A stretch of 64,000 nt of DNA, taken from the NCBI GenBank assembly GCA_029053015.1, contig JAIDHX010000048.1, positions 1 through 64,000 on the forward strand, written 5' to 3'. Each line of letters begins with the position of its first letter. Within the stretch, counting starts at the first letter, position 1. The notes under the pieces are model-generated. The model had not been told where the DNA came from. It saw only the letters and a list, made by a program, of their open reading frames with translations, and made no database searches. The stretch comes from Lachnospiraceae bacterium (lineage in GTDB: Bacteria; Bacillota; Clostridia; Lachnospirales; Lachnospiraceae). Shown here one piece after another: positions 53,174 through 63,343 of this stretch. Made by a program: the position numbers and the translations under genes.

Positions 53174-55564
53174 ATGAAGAAGAAGCTTTTAAAAAGAATC
53201 ATAACGGCAGCAATGGCCGGCATGCTTGCCTTTTCCATGGCGGCATGCGGCGGCAATGGCGGTGAAAGCCCAAATGGCGGTTCCAATGGCGGCAGTTCCA
53301 ATGGCGGCAATGGAAATCAGGGCGGACAGGACGGCGGCTATGTGTGGGTGCCGAAGTACTATGACCTGTCGAAGGACGCGGGGGAAGAGGTCTATTATGG
53401 CAATTTTTCCTTTATAGGCAGCAGTCTTTACTATGAGGCCAATACTTATGGAGAAGGGTCTCACAGCGAATTGATGAAGCTTGATTTGAACAATCCGGAA
53501 GCAGGCGCGGTGGAGGTAATGTCCCTGGATCAGTATGAAGTGATGGACGAGGAGAACGGAGTTCAGACCTCTGTGGTAAATATGGCAGTAGGCGAGGATG
53601 GCAGCCTGTTTCTGCTGCTGCGGATTTTTCCCATACTTTCGCCTGATGCGACGGAGGCGGACTGGCAGAGACGGGAGCGGGAAACTACGTACCACGTGAA
53701 AAAGATTGCGGCGGACGGCTCTGAAGCGTTTGATGCCGACGTGACGGATGCGCTGCGCATGGCTGAGAATGCCTGGCCGCAGCAAATGCTGACGGATAAG
53801 GAAGGCAATTTCTATATCCACGATGGCAATAATTATGCATGGATATTTGACAAGGAGGGAAACCTTACGGCTTCCGTGCCGCTTTCTCAGGGCGGTCAGT
53901 GGAGTTATATTCAGTCGATGGCGATTCTGCCGGACGGCAGGTTAGCGATCTTACAGAATGGCTCCAGCGATATGGAGATAAAGGTTTATAATGCGGATAC
54001 AAAGCAGTTTTCGGATACATACGACAAGCTTCCGCCCAACTGCTATAATTCTGACATGGGCATAGGACCGAACGGCGGAGTTCTCTTAAAAGGGGACGGC
54101 ATGCTGTGGGAGTATGATCTGGAGAAAAAGGAATATACCGAGGTTTTAAACTGGATAAACTGTGATATCAATTCCGATTATGTGCAGGCTTCCGCAACTT
54201 TACCGGACGGCAGGATTGCTGTGTATACCAGGGACTGGGGCACGGACGAGAAGGGGCTGACGCTGTTAGAGTGGACGCCCGCCTCAGAAGTAGTGCAGAA
54301 GGTGACGATTACACTGGGCTGTATGAGCGTCAGCCAGTCTGTGCAGTCGGCCATTGTCAATTTCAACAAGACCAACGATAAGTACAGAGTTGAGGTAAAG
54401 GAATACGCCGCGTCGATTGACTGGTCGGTGGAAAATGCATATGACGATGCGAGAACGCAGTTTTACAATGATATTCTGACAGGCAATGCGCCGGATATGT
54501 TTGTTGCGAGCGATATTGATTTAAAGATGTTTGCCCAGAAGGGACTGATGGAGGATTTATCTTCCTATCTGGACGGCAGCACGGTGCTGAAGCGTGCAGA
54601 TTTGTTTGAATCCGTACTAAATGCTTATACCATCGGCGGAACCCTGTGCGCTATACCTTCCAGTTTTTCGGTGATGACGCTGGTGGGCAGGACTTCTGAA
54701 CTGGGAGAAGAGCCCGGCTGGACCATGGCGGATATGGTGGCGTATGCGGAACAGTATCCGGATGCCGATATTTTCCCGCACGCGACAAAGGACAGAGTAT
54801 TAAGCACCTGCATTATGTTTGACTTTGATGCATGGGTGAACTGGGAGACGGGAGAGTGTTTCTTTGATACGCCGGAGTTTAAGGCGGTGCTGGAGTTTGC
54901 CAACAAATACCCGTTGGAAACCAGTTACGAAGGCCCTTCGGATCCGGTACTGCTGATGAGCCACAGCGCGCTGCTGGGTGCTACTTCCTTCTCAGACCCG
55001 CAGGACTGGCAGCTCCAAGAGATGATGTTTAACGAGCCGGTAACTGCAATCGGATATCCTTCTTCGAACTCAAACGGCGTGCTGGTTACGGGGCAGGACG
55101 GTATATGTATCAGTTCCTCTTCCAAGAATAAAGAGGCGGCGTGGGCGTTTATTGAGTTTATGCTGGCATCTTCCACAGAGGCGAATGGATTTTTCATGTG
55201 GGGCTATCCCATCAGCATAACTGCTTACAACAAAATAATAGAAGAAGCAATGGAGGCGGACTACCAGCTCGACGAGGATGGCAATCCCGTACTCGACGAG
55301 AACGGCGAGCCGATAGAGTATTCCCATCACAGCTATGGCTGGGGGGATGATTTCTATATAGAGATTTATTCTGTCAAGCAGCATGAGGCGGATTCGCTTC
55401 TGAAGCTTATCAACTCCGTTGACGGAATTTACCAGAATAACAGCAGCCTGATCAACATTATTACGGAGGAAACGGCGCCGTATTTTGCAGGACAGAAGAG
55501 CGTGGACGAGGTAGCGGATATTATCCAGAGCCGTGTACGTATATATATTAACGAGAGCAGATAG
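53174..55564 (+). CDS. Extracellular solute-binding lipoprotein paralogue 4
   Basis: A 796-residue lipoprotein (FSMAAC, near 24) with a Gly/Asn/Ser linker. The propeller-like N-terminal region (about 55-370; MAILPDGRLAILQNG, LPDGRIAVYTRDW) precedes a binding fold from about 376 (AIVNFNKTNDKYRVEVKEY, YNDILTGNAPDMFVASDIDL). It ends FAGQKSVDEVADIIQSRVRI. It is the gene nearest the two permeases, so it is the best candidate for their direct partner. Confidence 0.89.
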   Translation: MKKKLLKRIITAAMAGMLAFSMAACGGNGGESPNGGSNGGSSNGGNGNQGGQDGGYVWVPKYYDLSKDAGEEVYYGNFSFIGSSLYYEANTYGEGSHSELMKLDLNNPEAGAVEVMSLDQYEVMDEENGVQTSVVNMAVGEDGSLFLLLRIFPILSPDATEADWQRRERETTYHVKKIAADGSEAFDADVTDALRMAENAWPQQMLTDKEGNFYIHDGNNYAWIFDKEGNLTASVPLSQGGQWSYIQSMAILPDGRLAILQNGSSDMEIKVYNADTKQFSDTYDKLPPNCYNSDMGIGPNGGVLLKGDGMLWEYDLEKKEYTEVLNWINCDINSDYVQASATLPDGRIAVYTRDWGTDEKGLTLLEWTPASEVVQKVTITLGCMSVSQSVQSAIVNFNKTNDKYRVEVKEYAASIDWSVENAYDDARTQFYNDILTGNAPDMFVASDIDLKMFAQKGLMEDLSSYLDGSTVLKRADLFESVLNAYTIGGTLCAIPSSFSVMTLVGRTSELGEEPGWTMADMVAYAEQYPDADIFPHATKDRVLSTCIMFDFDAWVNWETGECFFDTPEFKAVLEFANKYPLETSYEGPSDPVLLMSHSALLGATSFSDPQDWQLQEMMFNEPVTAIGYPSSNSNGVLVTGQDGICISSSSKNKEAAWAFIEFMLASSTEANGFFMWGYPISITAYNKIIEEAMEADYQLDEDGNPVLDENGEPIEYSHHSYGWGDDFYIEIYSVKQHEADSLLKLINSVDGIYQNNSSLINIITEETAPYFAGQKSVDEVADIIQSRVRIYINESR

Positions 55565-55601
55565 ACCGATTCATTCTTCACAGAGATGGGAGCGTTTTAC
55601 A

Positions 55602-56537
55602 GTGCGTAAGGAAAGAAACAAAACTGCGCCGGTAAAGAAGATAAAGCCGGCAAAGGTAAAGACAAAGGCGACCAAACGTCTGAGAAAACAGAAAATAGGC
55701 TCGGGGCTGTATCTGGCCCCCAGCTTTCTGGGGGTAATGATGTTTTACATCATACCCTTTGCCGTGATTATCTTTTATTCCATGGTGGATAATCCCATCA
55801 GCAAGAATTTTGTGCTGCTGGACAATTACAATAGGGTGGCACAGAATGCGGCTTTCAAGACGGCAGTTACCAATACCGCTGTGTTTTCGGCAATCGCGGT
55901 GCCCCTTGCCGTTGTGCTTTCCCTGATTCTTGCCATGGTGCTGGATACCAAGCTGCCTTTCAGGAGTCAGTTCAGAACCTTCTTTTTGAGCCCCATGATG
56001 GTGCCGGTGGCGTCCATCGTGCTGATATGGCAGGTGCTTTTCCACTATAACGGTGCAATCAATGAAGTGCTGTTGTCTTTGGGCGGCGGCAAGATTGACT
56101 GGATGAAATCTCAGTATTCGCAGATTGTCATTATCATTCTGTTTCTGTGGAAGAACCTGGGCTACAATATGATTCTGTTTATGGCGGCATTGGCGAGTAT
56201 TCCCAAAGATATTCTGGAGGTTGCGCGCCTGGAGAGCGCGACGCCTTTACAGACATTTTTCTTTATTAAGTTAAGATATTTATCCTCCACAATACTGTTT
56301 GTGACGATTATGTCCCTGATAAACTCCTTCAAGGTTTTCAGGGAAATATACCTGCTTACGGGAGATCATCCTTACGATTCGATTTATATGCTGCAGCACT
56401 TTATGAACAATGCCTTTGCATCCCTTGATTATCAGAGGCTGTCGGCTGCGGCAATCATGATGTCGCTTGTTATGATTGTCATTATCGGCACATTGTTTCT
56501 TGTGGAAAATCACTTCGGAAAGGATGTGGAAGGATGA
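55602..56537 (+). CDS. Sugar-type ABC transporter permease (MalF/UgpA-like)
   Basis: A 311-residue membrane protein with six helices and the family opening LYLAPSFLGVMMFYIIPFAV. The cytoplasmic coupling loop reads EVARLESATPLQTFFFIKLR, a degenerate form of the EAA...G motif (no Gly-Ala pair). The start is taken as GTG at 55602, with GGGAG nine nt upstream, because an earlier ATG lies within the preceding gene. The N-terminus is Lys-rich. It overlaps the next permease by 4 bp. Confidence 0.9.
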   Translation: MRKERNKTAPVKKIKPAKVKTKATKRLRKQKIGSGLYLAPSFLGVMMFYIIPFAVIIFYSMVDNPISKNFVLLDNYNRVAQNAAFKTAVTNTAVFSAIAVPLAVVLSLILAMVLDTKLPFRSQFRTFFLSPMMVPVASIVLIWQVLFHYNGAINEVLLSLGGGKIDWMKSQYSQIVIIILFLWKNLGYNMILFMAALASIPKDILEVARLESATPLQTFFFIKLRYLSSTILFVTIMSLINSFKVFREIYLLTGDHPYDSIYMLQHFMNNAFASLDYQRLSAAAIMMSLVMIVIIGTLFLVENHFGKDVEG

Positions 56538-57490
56538 GCGGAAACAGAAAAGGAAAACCGCAGCGCGAACTTTCGGAGAAGCGGGTTAAAAATGCGGCAA
56601 AGCGAAAAAAACGAATACATATGGTTAAAATCGCGCTTGCCACTCTGGTGGCGGCAGCCTTTGCCGTGCTGTTCCTGATGCCCATTATACTGACGATTAC
56701 AAATTCCTTTATGTCCTCTTCCGAGATATCCGCGAACTACGGTTCCGTGTTTGCGACAAATTCCCGGGGCGGCAAGGTATATATATCGGAAAAGGTAAAC
56801 CTCAAATTTATACCGGATATGGTGTCATTCAGCCAGTATATCACGGTTTTGTTTAAGAGTCCGCAGTACCTGTTAAAGTTTTGGAATTCTGTTGTGCTGG
56901 TAGGACCTATTGTGTTTTTTCAGCTTCTGGTTGCGGCGCTTGCCTCCTATGGCTTCACGAGGTATAGGGGGCGGATTCGGGAGATTATCTTTTTCTCATA
57001 CATTATATTGATGCTGATGCCGTATCAGGTAACACTGGTACCCAACTATCTGGTGGCGGGCTGGTTTAAGACGCTGGATACTTACTGGGCAATCTGGCTG
57101 CCGGGAATTTTTTCACCATTCGCTGTGTTCTTGCTGACAAAGTTCATGCGGCGTATCCCGACGTCCGTGATAGAAGCGGCGCAGATTGACGGCGCAGGTG
57201 AATGGCAGATATTTAAGAGAGTCTGTATGCCTCTCTGTAAGGGCGCGATATGTTCGGCAGCGATTCTCGTATTCATCGACTACTGGAACATGGTGGAGCA
57301 GCCGCTGATTCTGCTTTCCGATGCGGAGAAGCATCCGCTTTCGGTATTCTTAAGCAAAATCAATTCAGGAGAAATCGGGCTTGCATTTGCGGTGGCGACC
57401 ATCTATATGGTTCCCAGCTTGTTGGTTTTTCTATATGGAGAAGAATATCTGGTAGATGGAATTACCTATCAGGGTGGTATAAAAGGTTAA
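56534..57490 (+). CDS. Sugar-type ABC transporter permease (MalG/UgpE-like)
   Basis: A 318-residue membrane protein with six helices and a canonical coupling loop EAAQIDGAGEWQIFKRVCMP (near 213). After the first helix there is an unusually long extracytoplasmic section (SSSEISANYGSVFATN and on). It forms the channel with the preceding permease. No ATPase gene is nearby; CUT1-type importers often share one ATPase (MsmK-like) encoded elsewhere. Confidence 0.92.
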   Translation: MSGNRKGKPQRELSEKRVKNAAKRKKRIHMVKIALATLVAAAFAVLFLMPIILTITNSFMSSSEISANYGSVFATNSRGGKVYISEKVNLKFIPDMVSFSQYITVLFKSPQYLLKFWNSVVLVGPIVFFQLLVAALASYGFTRYRGRIREIIFFSYIILMLMPYQVTLVPNYLVAGWFKTLDTYWAIWLPGIFSPFAVFLLTKFMRRIPTSVIEAAQIDGAGEWQIFKRVCMPLCKGAICSAAILVFIDYWNMVEQPLILLSDAEKHPLSVFLSKINSGEIGLAFAVATIYMVPSLLVFLYGEEYLVDGITYQGGIKG

Positions 57491-57508
57491 GAGCCAAGGA
57501 GGAAGAAA

Positions 57509-59029
57509 ATGAACGAGAAAAAAGGCAAACGGAGAGAATGGGTCAAGACGGCCGCTATCGTATTCCTATCGGTACTGTTGGTGCTGACGTTTTTCTCCAA
57601 TACAATCATGAATTATTCTCTGCCGGAGGTTGCGGTTCAGTACATTACTTCCGGTACGATAACGGCAAAGGTCCGCGGCACGGGTACGGTGGAGAGCGGA
57701 GATTTGTATGAAGTAAAGGCGACAGAGAGCCGTAAGGTACAGAGTGTGGCGGTTCGTGTGGGCGACCGTGTGGAGATAGGAGACGTTATCTGCTATCTTG
57801 CCGATGAGGAAAGCGAAGAGCTGAAGGCGGCAAGGGAAGCGTTAGAGCCGCTGTACGATTCACTGGAAGCGGCGCAGCAGGCGTACAATGCAGCAGTGCT
57901 CACGGGTGATCTGAGCGTTGCGGCAATGCAGGGCGCGGGCAGTGCGGAATCCGCAAACAGCTACAAGAATCGTCTGATTGCAGCGCAGTCTGTTGTGGAA
58001 AATCTGGAACAGCAGTTAAAGGATACGGAACCTGCCTATAATACTGCGAAGGAAGCCAAGGCAGCGGCCGATCTGGCGCTTGCGGATGTACAGAATCAGC
58101 TGAATAACTTAAATTCCTGGATACAATACCAGCAGGAGACTGTCACCAGCGGCAATGCGGGATTGGCAGAGTTGAACAAGCAGAAGAATATAGTACAGCA
58201 GTTGTATTATGATGCCCAGAACACTGCAAACCTCGCTGCGGCAGAGTTGTCAAAGATAGAGACGGAAAGAGGAAAAATTGAAGCGCAGCTTGCAACTGCC
58301 AGAGCGGATGTGGCGACGCTTGCGGGTGAGATCAATACGGCGCTCCGTCTGAGTCAGTTAAACGACGCAGTGAAGGATGCAAGAGCGGCAATTGCAAAGC
58401 AGGAAGAGAAGATAGCGGAGCTGGAAGCAAAGGCAGTAGGCGCTACCATCAATGCGGAGATTGCAGGAACCATTGTCTCCATCAATGTCGTTGCCGGCGG
58501 CCAGACAACAAGCGGCGGAGAGTCCACGGTGGCGGTTATCCAGCCGGAGGGCAAGGGCTTTACCTTAAGCTTCTCCGTTACGACAGAGCAGGCAAAACGG
58601 ATTTCCGTGGGCGACCCTGCAGAGCTGGTAAATTCATGGTGGTACAGCAATGTGACGGCGACGGTTGCGTCCGTCAAGCCGGATCCTCAGGACCCGTCCA
58701 GAAGCAAACTGGTGACTTGTAATCTGGACGGCGATTTGACGGCGGGGCAGTCGTTGAGCCTGCAGATTGGGCAGAGAAGCCAGAACTATGATATGATAGT
58801 GCCGAACAGCGCTATCAGAGAGGATAACAACGGTAAATTCATTTTGGTTGTGGAGCCAAAGAGCAGTCCGCTCGGAACCAGATACTACGCAGTGAGATAT
58901 GATATAGAGGTATTGGCTTCCGACGACACACAGTCAGCGATAAGCGGCGGTCTGTATGGTTACGAGTCCGTGATTACAACCTCCACAAAACCCGTAGAGG
59001 CGGGACAGCTTGTCAGACTGCCGGATTAA
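57509..59029 (+). CDS. HlyD-like membrane-fusion/adaptor protein
   Basis: A 506-residue protein with an N-terminal membrane anchor (about 12-33), a first lipoyl half (VRGTGTVESGDLYEVKATES, near 55), a long coiled coil (about 95-295, Ala/Gln/Glu-rich), a second lipoyl half (ATINAEIAGTIVSINVVAGG) and beta-barrel domains. In Gram-positives such adaptors belong with MacB-type exporters. Here it lies between import-type permeases and a MacB-PCD-like protein, and AAGGAGG with 18 bp spacing makes it part of the operon. Confidence 0.9.
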   Translation: MNEKKGKRREWVKTAAIVFLSVLLVLTFFSNTIMNYSLPEVAVQYITSGTITAKVRGTGTVESGDLYEVKATESRKVQSVAVRVGDRVEIGDVICYLADEESEELKAAREALEPLYDSLEAAQQAYNAAVLTGDLSVAAMQGAGSAESANSYKNRLIAAQSVVENLEQQLKDTEPAYNTAKEAKAAADLALADVQNQLNNLNSWIQYQQETVTSGNAGLAELNKQKNIVQQLYYDAQNTANLAAAELSKIETERGKIEAQLATARADVATLAGEINTALRLSQLNDAVKDARAAIAKQEEKIAELEAKAVGATINAEIAGTIVSINVVAGGQTTSGGESTVAVIQPEGKGFTLSFSVTTEQAKRISVGDPAELVNSWWYSNVTATVASVKPDPQDPSRSKLVTCNLDGDLTAGQSLSLQIGQRSQNYDMIVPNSAIREDNNGKFILVVEPKSSPLGTRYYAVRYDIEVLASDDTQSAISGGLYGYESVITTSTKPVEAGQLVRLPD

Positions 59030-59042
59030 GGGAGGCACGTAA

Positions 59043-60230
59043 ATGTTGAAAAAATTCATGCAAAAGCTGACAGGCAGAAGTATTGTGCTTTTCGGAAGCG
59101 GGCTTGCGGCGTTGATTCTGGGGCTTGTACTAATCGGAATCGGCAGGCAAAGAGCGGGCAGTCTGGATACGCAGAATATGGCTGCAAGGTGGTCGGCGAA
59201 AGGTGATGCGTCGCAGATTAGCTGTTTTTTCTCGAGGGAATCCGGCGTGACTGCGGACAGCATTATCAATTTTGAACACGCATTGGATAAGGCATTGGAG
59301 GAAGCTTCCATTGTTTCGGAGTCGGAAAATGCAAATGCGCGTCTGTGGGCGGATGCCTACAGCGCCACGGGAAGGGTGGCGATACAGAGCACGCGTGCTT
59401 CCATAGATGTGCAGGCGGTTGGAATCGGCGGTGATTTCTTTCTGTTTCATCCGTTAAAGCTTTTGTCGGGTTCCTATTTCTCGGGTAATGATGTGATGAA
59501 GGACTATGTCGTTCTGGACGAGGACGCTGCGTGGCAGCTCTTTGGTTCCAATGACATAGCAGGACAGATAGTTACGATAAGGGGGATTCCCCATATTGTG
59601 GCGGGCGTTATTGAGCGCGAGGAAGGAAGGCTTGCCAAGGCGGCAGGACTGGATTCTTCGGTAGCCTATGTTTCCTACGAGACCTTGAGCTGGTATGGAA
59701 CCAATTACGGGCTGAATACCTACGAGATTGTCATGCCCAATCCCGTGAGCGGATATGCAAAGCAGTATGTATCGGAGCATATCGGGGTTGCGGAAAATGA
59801 AGTGGAAATCGTGGAGAACAGCACAAGGTATGGTATGCCTTCCCTTTTTAAGCTGCTGATGCAGTTTGGCACCCGTTCCATGAACGGCAAGGCGATTATT
59901 TATCCTTACTGGGAAAATATTGCAAGGGGAAATGAAGATATACTGGGACTTTTGCTTGTTTTTGCGGTCATATTGTTTTTGTATCCCACGGTGCTGCTTT
60001 TGGTCGTGCTGATAAGAGCGTGGAAGCGCAGGACATGGACGGCAAGGAGCGTATGGCTGGTGATTAAGGATAAGCTGGAGAGGCTCAGGGAGCGCTGGTG
60101 GGCAGTGCAAAAACGGTGGAAGGAGAAGGTGCCAAAGGCACCAAAGGTGCCTAGGAAGCCGAAAGAACCAAAAGCTCCTAAGAAGCCGAAAGAACCAAAG
60201 GCACCTAAGGAACCTAAGGAGCCAAAATGA
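59043..60230 (+). CDS. MacB periplasmic-core-like membrane protein with Lys/Pro tail
   Basis: A 395-residue protein. A membrane helix (about 15-35) is followed by an extracytoplasmic domain (about 40-290) resembling the MacB periplasmic core (LLSGSYFSGNDVMKDYVVLD, QLFGSNDIAGQIVTIRGIPH). A second helix lies near 300-325. Only two helices are seen, not the four of MacB/FtsX, and there is no ATPase. The last 45 residues are tandem Lys-Pro-Lys-Glu-Pro-like units and would be cytoplasmic. GGGAGG precedes the start; it overlaps the next open frame by 4 bp. Confidence 0.83.
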   Translation: MLKKFMQKLTGRSIVLFGSGLAALILGLVLIGIGRQRAGSLDTQNMAARWSAKGDASQISCFFSRESGVTADSIINFEHALDKALEEASIVSESENANARLWADAYSATGRVAIQSTRASIDVQAVGIGGDFFLFHPLKLLSGSYFSGNDVMKDYVVLDEDAAWQLFGSNDIAGQIVTIRGIPHIVAGVIEREEGRLAKAAGLDSSVAYVSYETLSWYGTNYGLNTYEIVMPNPVSGYAKQYVSEHIGVAENEVEIVENSTRYGMPSLFKLLMQFGTRSMNGKAIIYPYWENIARGNEDILGLLLVFAVILFLYPTVLLLVVLIRAWKRRTWTARSVWLVIKDKLERLRERWWAVQKRWKEKVPKAPKVPRKPKEPKAPKKPKEPKAPKEPKEPK

Positions 60231-60241
60231 GGAGGAAGAAT

Positions 60242-62692
60242 ATGAAAAAGTGGAAGAGGGCGTTATCCCTGCTGCTGGTGGCAGTCATGGCAATCGGTCT
60301 TGCCGGCTGCGGCGGCAGCAAGAATAATATTAACGCGAACGAGGAAGCCAAAAAGTATGTGTACCGTCTGAAGGATATTGATACGGGCTCACTTTTTGAC
60401 AATGTGAATGTACAGAGCATGCTTTACAGCAATGGCAGAATCTATGCCCTGACGGGAGAGAGCTATTGGGAAGAGATGACGGGCTGGGTCATCAACCTTG
60501 TGTCCATGAATGAGGACGGCAGTGACATGCAGACCACGGAGATTATGAGCACCCTGCGCGAAAATCCGGACTGGATGCCGTGGGAAGAGCCGGACGAGGG
60601 CTATATGGGTGATGAAAACGGCGATGTACCGGAGACGGATGAACCGGAGACGGAGGAAGCAGAGACGGATGATGAGGCGGAGAAGCCCATGGAGGAAGAG
60701 GAACCTGTGGCGGAGCCTGAAATACGGGAGTATATTGACTCCTATATCAGTACAGCTCAGTTGACGGAAAACAATGTCTATCTGATTGTAGAGAGCAATT
60801 CCTATTCTTTCGATGCGATGGGCAATTATATGCCGGGCGAGAGTACGCTTGTTTTGCATATTTTTGATTTAAATGGTGAAAAGCAGGGCGAGCTGCTGCT
60901 GAATGATGACCCGGACATGTACATGTGGGTGCGCAGCATATGTGCGGATCAGAACGGTAATGTGGCGATTTGTCTTGATGAAGAGGTGTGGATATGCGAT
61001 ACGACGGGAAAAATTATCTCCAAAATACCCGTTGACACACAGTCATTCTATATGGAGACTGCGCTTATCGACAAAGAAGGATATTTGGATTTAATCTGTT
61101 ACAATAATGAGTGGACAAAAATTACTGCCAAAAGATACAACATGCAGACAGGTGCAGCAGTGGAGGACATTGAACTGCCGGGCAGTCTGACTAATTTCGG
61201 TTTGCAGCCGGGCAGGAACTGGGACTTTTTTATGACCAATTCAAACGGTGTGTTTGCTTATAATATAGGCGATGAAGAAGCCACCCAGATTGTAAGCTAT
61301 ATCAATTCCGACATTGATAATTCCACAATCCGTTCGATTTATGAAATGGAGGAAGGAAAGCTGGCCTTTACTTACCGTGATGACGACTGGAACATGCACA
61401 TGGCGGTGGGGACTTATGTACCGCCTGAGGAGATTCCGGACAAACAGGCGATTATGATTGCCTGCTCCTATTTAAGCTGGAATATGCGCAGGAGGGTGGT
61501 TGCTTTTAACAAAGAAAACGAGCTGTACCGCATCGTGGTAAACGATTATTCTATCTACAATACGCAGGACGATTACAGCGCGGGCGTGACCAAGCTCAAC
61601 AATGATATTATATCGGGACAGGTTCCGGATATTCTGGTATTAAGCAGCGATATGCCTGTCAATTCTTATATTGCGAAGGGCTTGTTCGCGGATATCGGAA
61701 AGATGATAGAGGCGGATGAAGAGCTGAATCTGGAAGATTATATGACAAATGTGTTCGAGGCGTATTCCGTAAACGGTAAGCTTTACAGTATCATTCCGTC
61801 ATTTTATATCGCCACTGTCATGGGAAAAACGGCTGATGTAGGCGAGACTCCGGGCTGGACGATGGCGGATTTGAAGGCTTTGATGGAAGCGAGACCTGAG
61901 TCGGGTGCGTTTGGAATATCTACGACGAGAAGTGAAGTTCTGTATCAGATAATGCGTTATTCCGGCTCCCGTTTTGTGGACAGTGAGAGCGGCAAGTGTC
62001 ATTTTGACACACAGGAATTTATCGACATGCTGGAATTTGTAGCACAGTTCCCCGAAGAGTTTGACTGGGAGAATGAGGGCGATGACTTCTGGAAGGATTA
62101 CGATACGCAGTACAGAAGCGGCAAAACGCTTTTAATGCCTGTATCTATCAGCGATCTTAGCAGTTACCTTTACTGGGCGCACGGACAGTTTGGCGAGCCG
62201 GTGACATTGATTGGCTTCCCGGCAGAGGAAGGAATCGGTGCAGTGGTCAATGCGGAAGACCAGTATGTGATTTCAGCCAAATCTGCAAATAAGGAGGGCG
62301 CCTGGGAGTTCCTTCGTTATTATCTGACAGAGGAGTATCAGAATAGTGACGAGATGTATGGGCTGCCGGTTCTCAGAGAAGGTGTCTTAGAGAGACTGGA
62401 AAGGGCAAAGGAAAGACCATACTGGGAGAATGAAGACGGAACAAAAGAGTATTACGACATGACTTACTGGATTGGGGATGAGAGGATTATCATAGACCCG
62501 CTTTCCGATGAAGAGGCAAATGACCTGCTTGCCTATATTGAATCCGTCACCATGTCAAATTACTATGATGAAAGCCTCGCTAACATTATCTCAGAGGAGG
62601 CGGATGCCTTCTTTAAGGGAGATAAGACGGCGGAAGAGGTTGCAAAAATTATTCAGAGCCGTGCACAGGTTTACATCAACGAGAGCAGATAG
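60242..62692 (+). CDS. Extracellular solute-binding lipoprotein paralogue 5
   Basis: An 816-residue lipoprotein (IGLAGC, near 22). The linker of its relatives is replaced by a direct start of the strand-rich N-terminal region, which contains a very acidic insert (about 115-165; PETDEPETEEAETDDEAEKP). The binding fold begins near 401 (VVAFNKENELYRIVVNDYSI, NNDIISGQVPDILVLSSDMP). It ends FKGDKTAEEVAKIIQSRAQV. The ATG at 60242 follows GAGGAGG. It closes the transporter operon; its last 22 bp overlap the convergent ygjP-like gene. Confidence 0.88.
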   Translation: MKKWKRALSLLLVAVMAIGLAGCGGSKNNINANEEAKKYVYRLKDIDTGSLFDNVNVQSMLYSNGRIYALTGESYWEEMTGWVINLVSMNEDGSDMQTTEIMSTLRENPDWMPWEEPDEGYMGDENGDVPETDEPETEEAETDDEAEKPMEEEEPVAEPEIREYIDSYISTAQLTENNVYLIVESNSYSFDAMGNYMPGESTLVLHIFDLNGEKQGELLLNDDPDMYMWVRSICADQNGNVAICLDEEVWICDTTGKIISKIPVDTQSFYMETALIDKEGYLDLICYNNEWTKITAKRYNMQTGAAVEDIELPGSLTNFGLQPGRNWDFFMTNSNGVFAYNIGDEEATQIVSYINSDIDNSTIRSIYEMEEGKLAFTYRDDDWNMHMAVGTYVPPEEIPDKQAIMIACSYLSWNMRRRVVAFNKENELYRIVVNDYSIYNTQDDYSAGVTKLNNDIISGQVPDILVLSSDMPVNSYIAKGLFADIGKMIEADEELNLEDYMTNVFEAYSVNGKLYSIIPSFYIATVMGKTADVGETPGWTMADLKALMEARPESGAFGISTTRSEVLYQIMRYSGSRFVDSESGKCHFDTQEFIDMLEFVAQFPEEFDWENEGDDFWKDYDTQYRSGKTLLMPVSISDLSSYLYWAHGQFGEPVTLIGFPAEEGIGAVVNAEDQYVISAKSANKEGAWEFLRYYLTEEYQNSDEMYGLPVLREGVLERLERAKERPYWENEDGTKEYYDMTYWIGDERIIIDPLSDEEANDLLAYIESVTMSNYYDESLANIISEEADAFFKGDKTAEEVAKIIQSRAQVYINESR

Positions 62693-63312
62693 TGCGCTTC
62701 GGTCAGTTCGTGGCCGTGCTCGCGAAGCCAGCGCCTGTGGGCAGCGTAGTCGGGCATGACGCCCGCAACCTTTTTCCAGAAGGCGTCGGAGTGGTTCATA
62801 TGCGTTAAATGGCAAAGCTCGTGGACAATGACATAGTCAATGACCGCGGGCGGCGCCATCATGAGACGATAATTAAAAGACAGAGTACCCGTTTGGGAGC
62901 AGCTTCCCCAACGGGTTTTCTGATTTCTGATGGAAATTTTGGCATAATAGCCGCCCGTCAGCCGCTGCAGCTCGGCGCAGCGCCTTGGGAAATAAGCTTT
63001 CGCGGCGTTCAAAAAGCGTTTTTTCAGGATTTCAGCCTGCTTCTGTTCGGCAGGGGAGAGTGCTCTCTCTGCATTGTCCGCAAGGCGGGAGAGCACTTTT
63101 TCATGGTTTACGCGTATCCATTCCCGCTTTTCTTCGATAAAGCGCTGCGCGGAACCGAGACTTGTATAAAAGGGGACGCGCACATGTACCGTGGCGTCCT
63201 CCTTTATTTGGATGCTGATGCTTTTTCTGTGTGAAAAATGGATTGTGCAGGGGATTGTGCAGTCCTCATCTGCAAAATACAGATTATAAATACTGTCTTT
63301 TTTCTCTTTCAT
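62671..63312 (-). CDS. YgjP-like (DUF45) metallopeptidase
   Basis: A 213-residue protein with the zinc site VHELCHLTHMNHSDAFW (HExxH, near 165) and the conserved KTRWGSCSQTGTLSFNYRL before it. This family resembles WSS1/SprT metalloproteases; the bacterial role is not settled. The start at 63312 fits GAAAGG upstream; 28 further in-frame codons run into the neighbouring ABC gene. It probably belongs with that gene, whose stop lies 31 bp upstream. Confidence 0.9.
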   Translation of the reverse strand: MKEKKDSIYNLYFADEDCTIPCTIHFSHRKSISIQIKEDATVHVRVPFYTSLGSAQRFIEEKREWIRVNHEKVLSRLADNAERALSPAEQKQAEILKKRFLNAAKAYFPRRCAELQRLTGGYYAKISIRNQKTRWGSCSQTGTLSFNYRLMMAPPAVIDYVIVHELCHLTHMNHSDAFWKKVAGVMPDYAAHRRWLREHGHELTEAHYLLSLM

Positions 63313-63343
63313 AGAAAAGCCTTTCTTTTTTATCGACGCTTTC

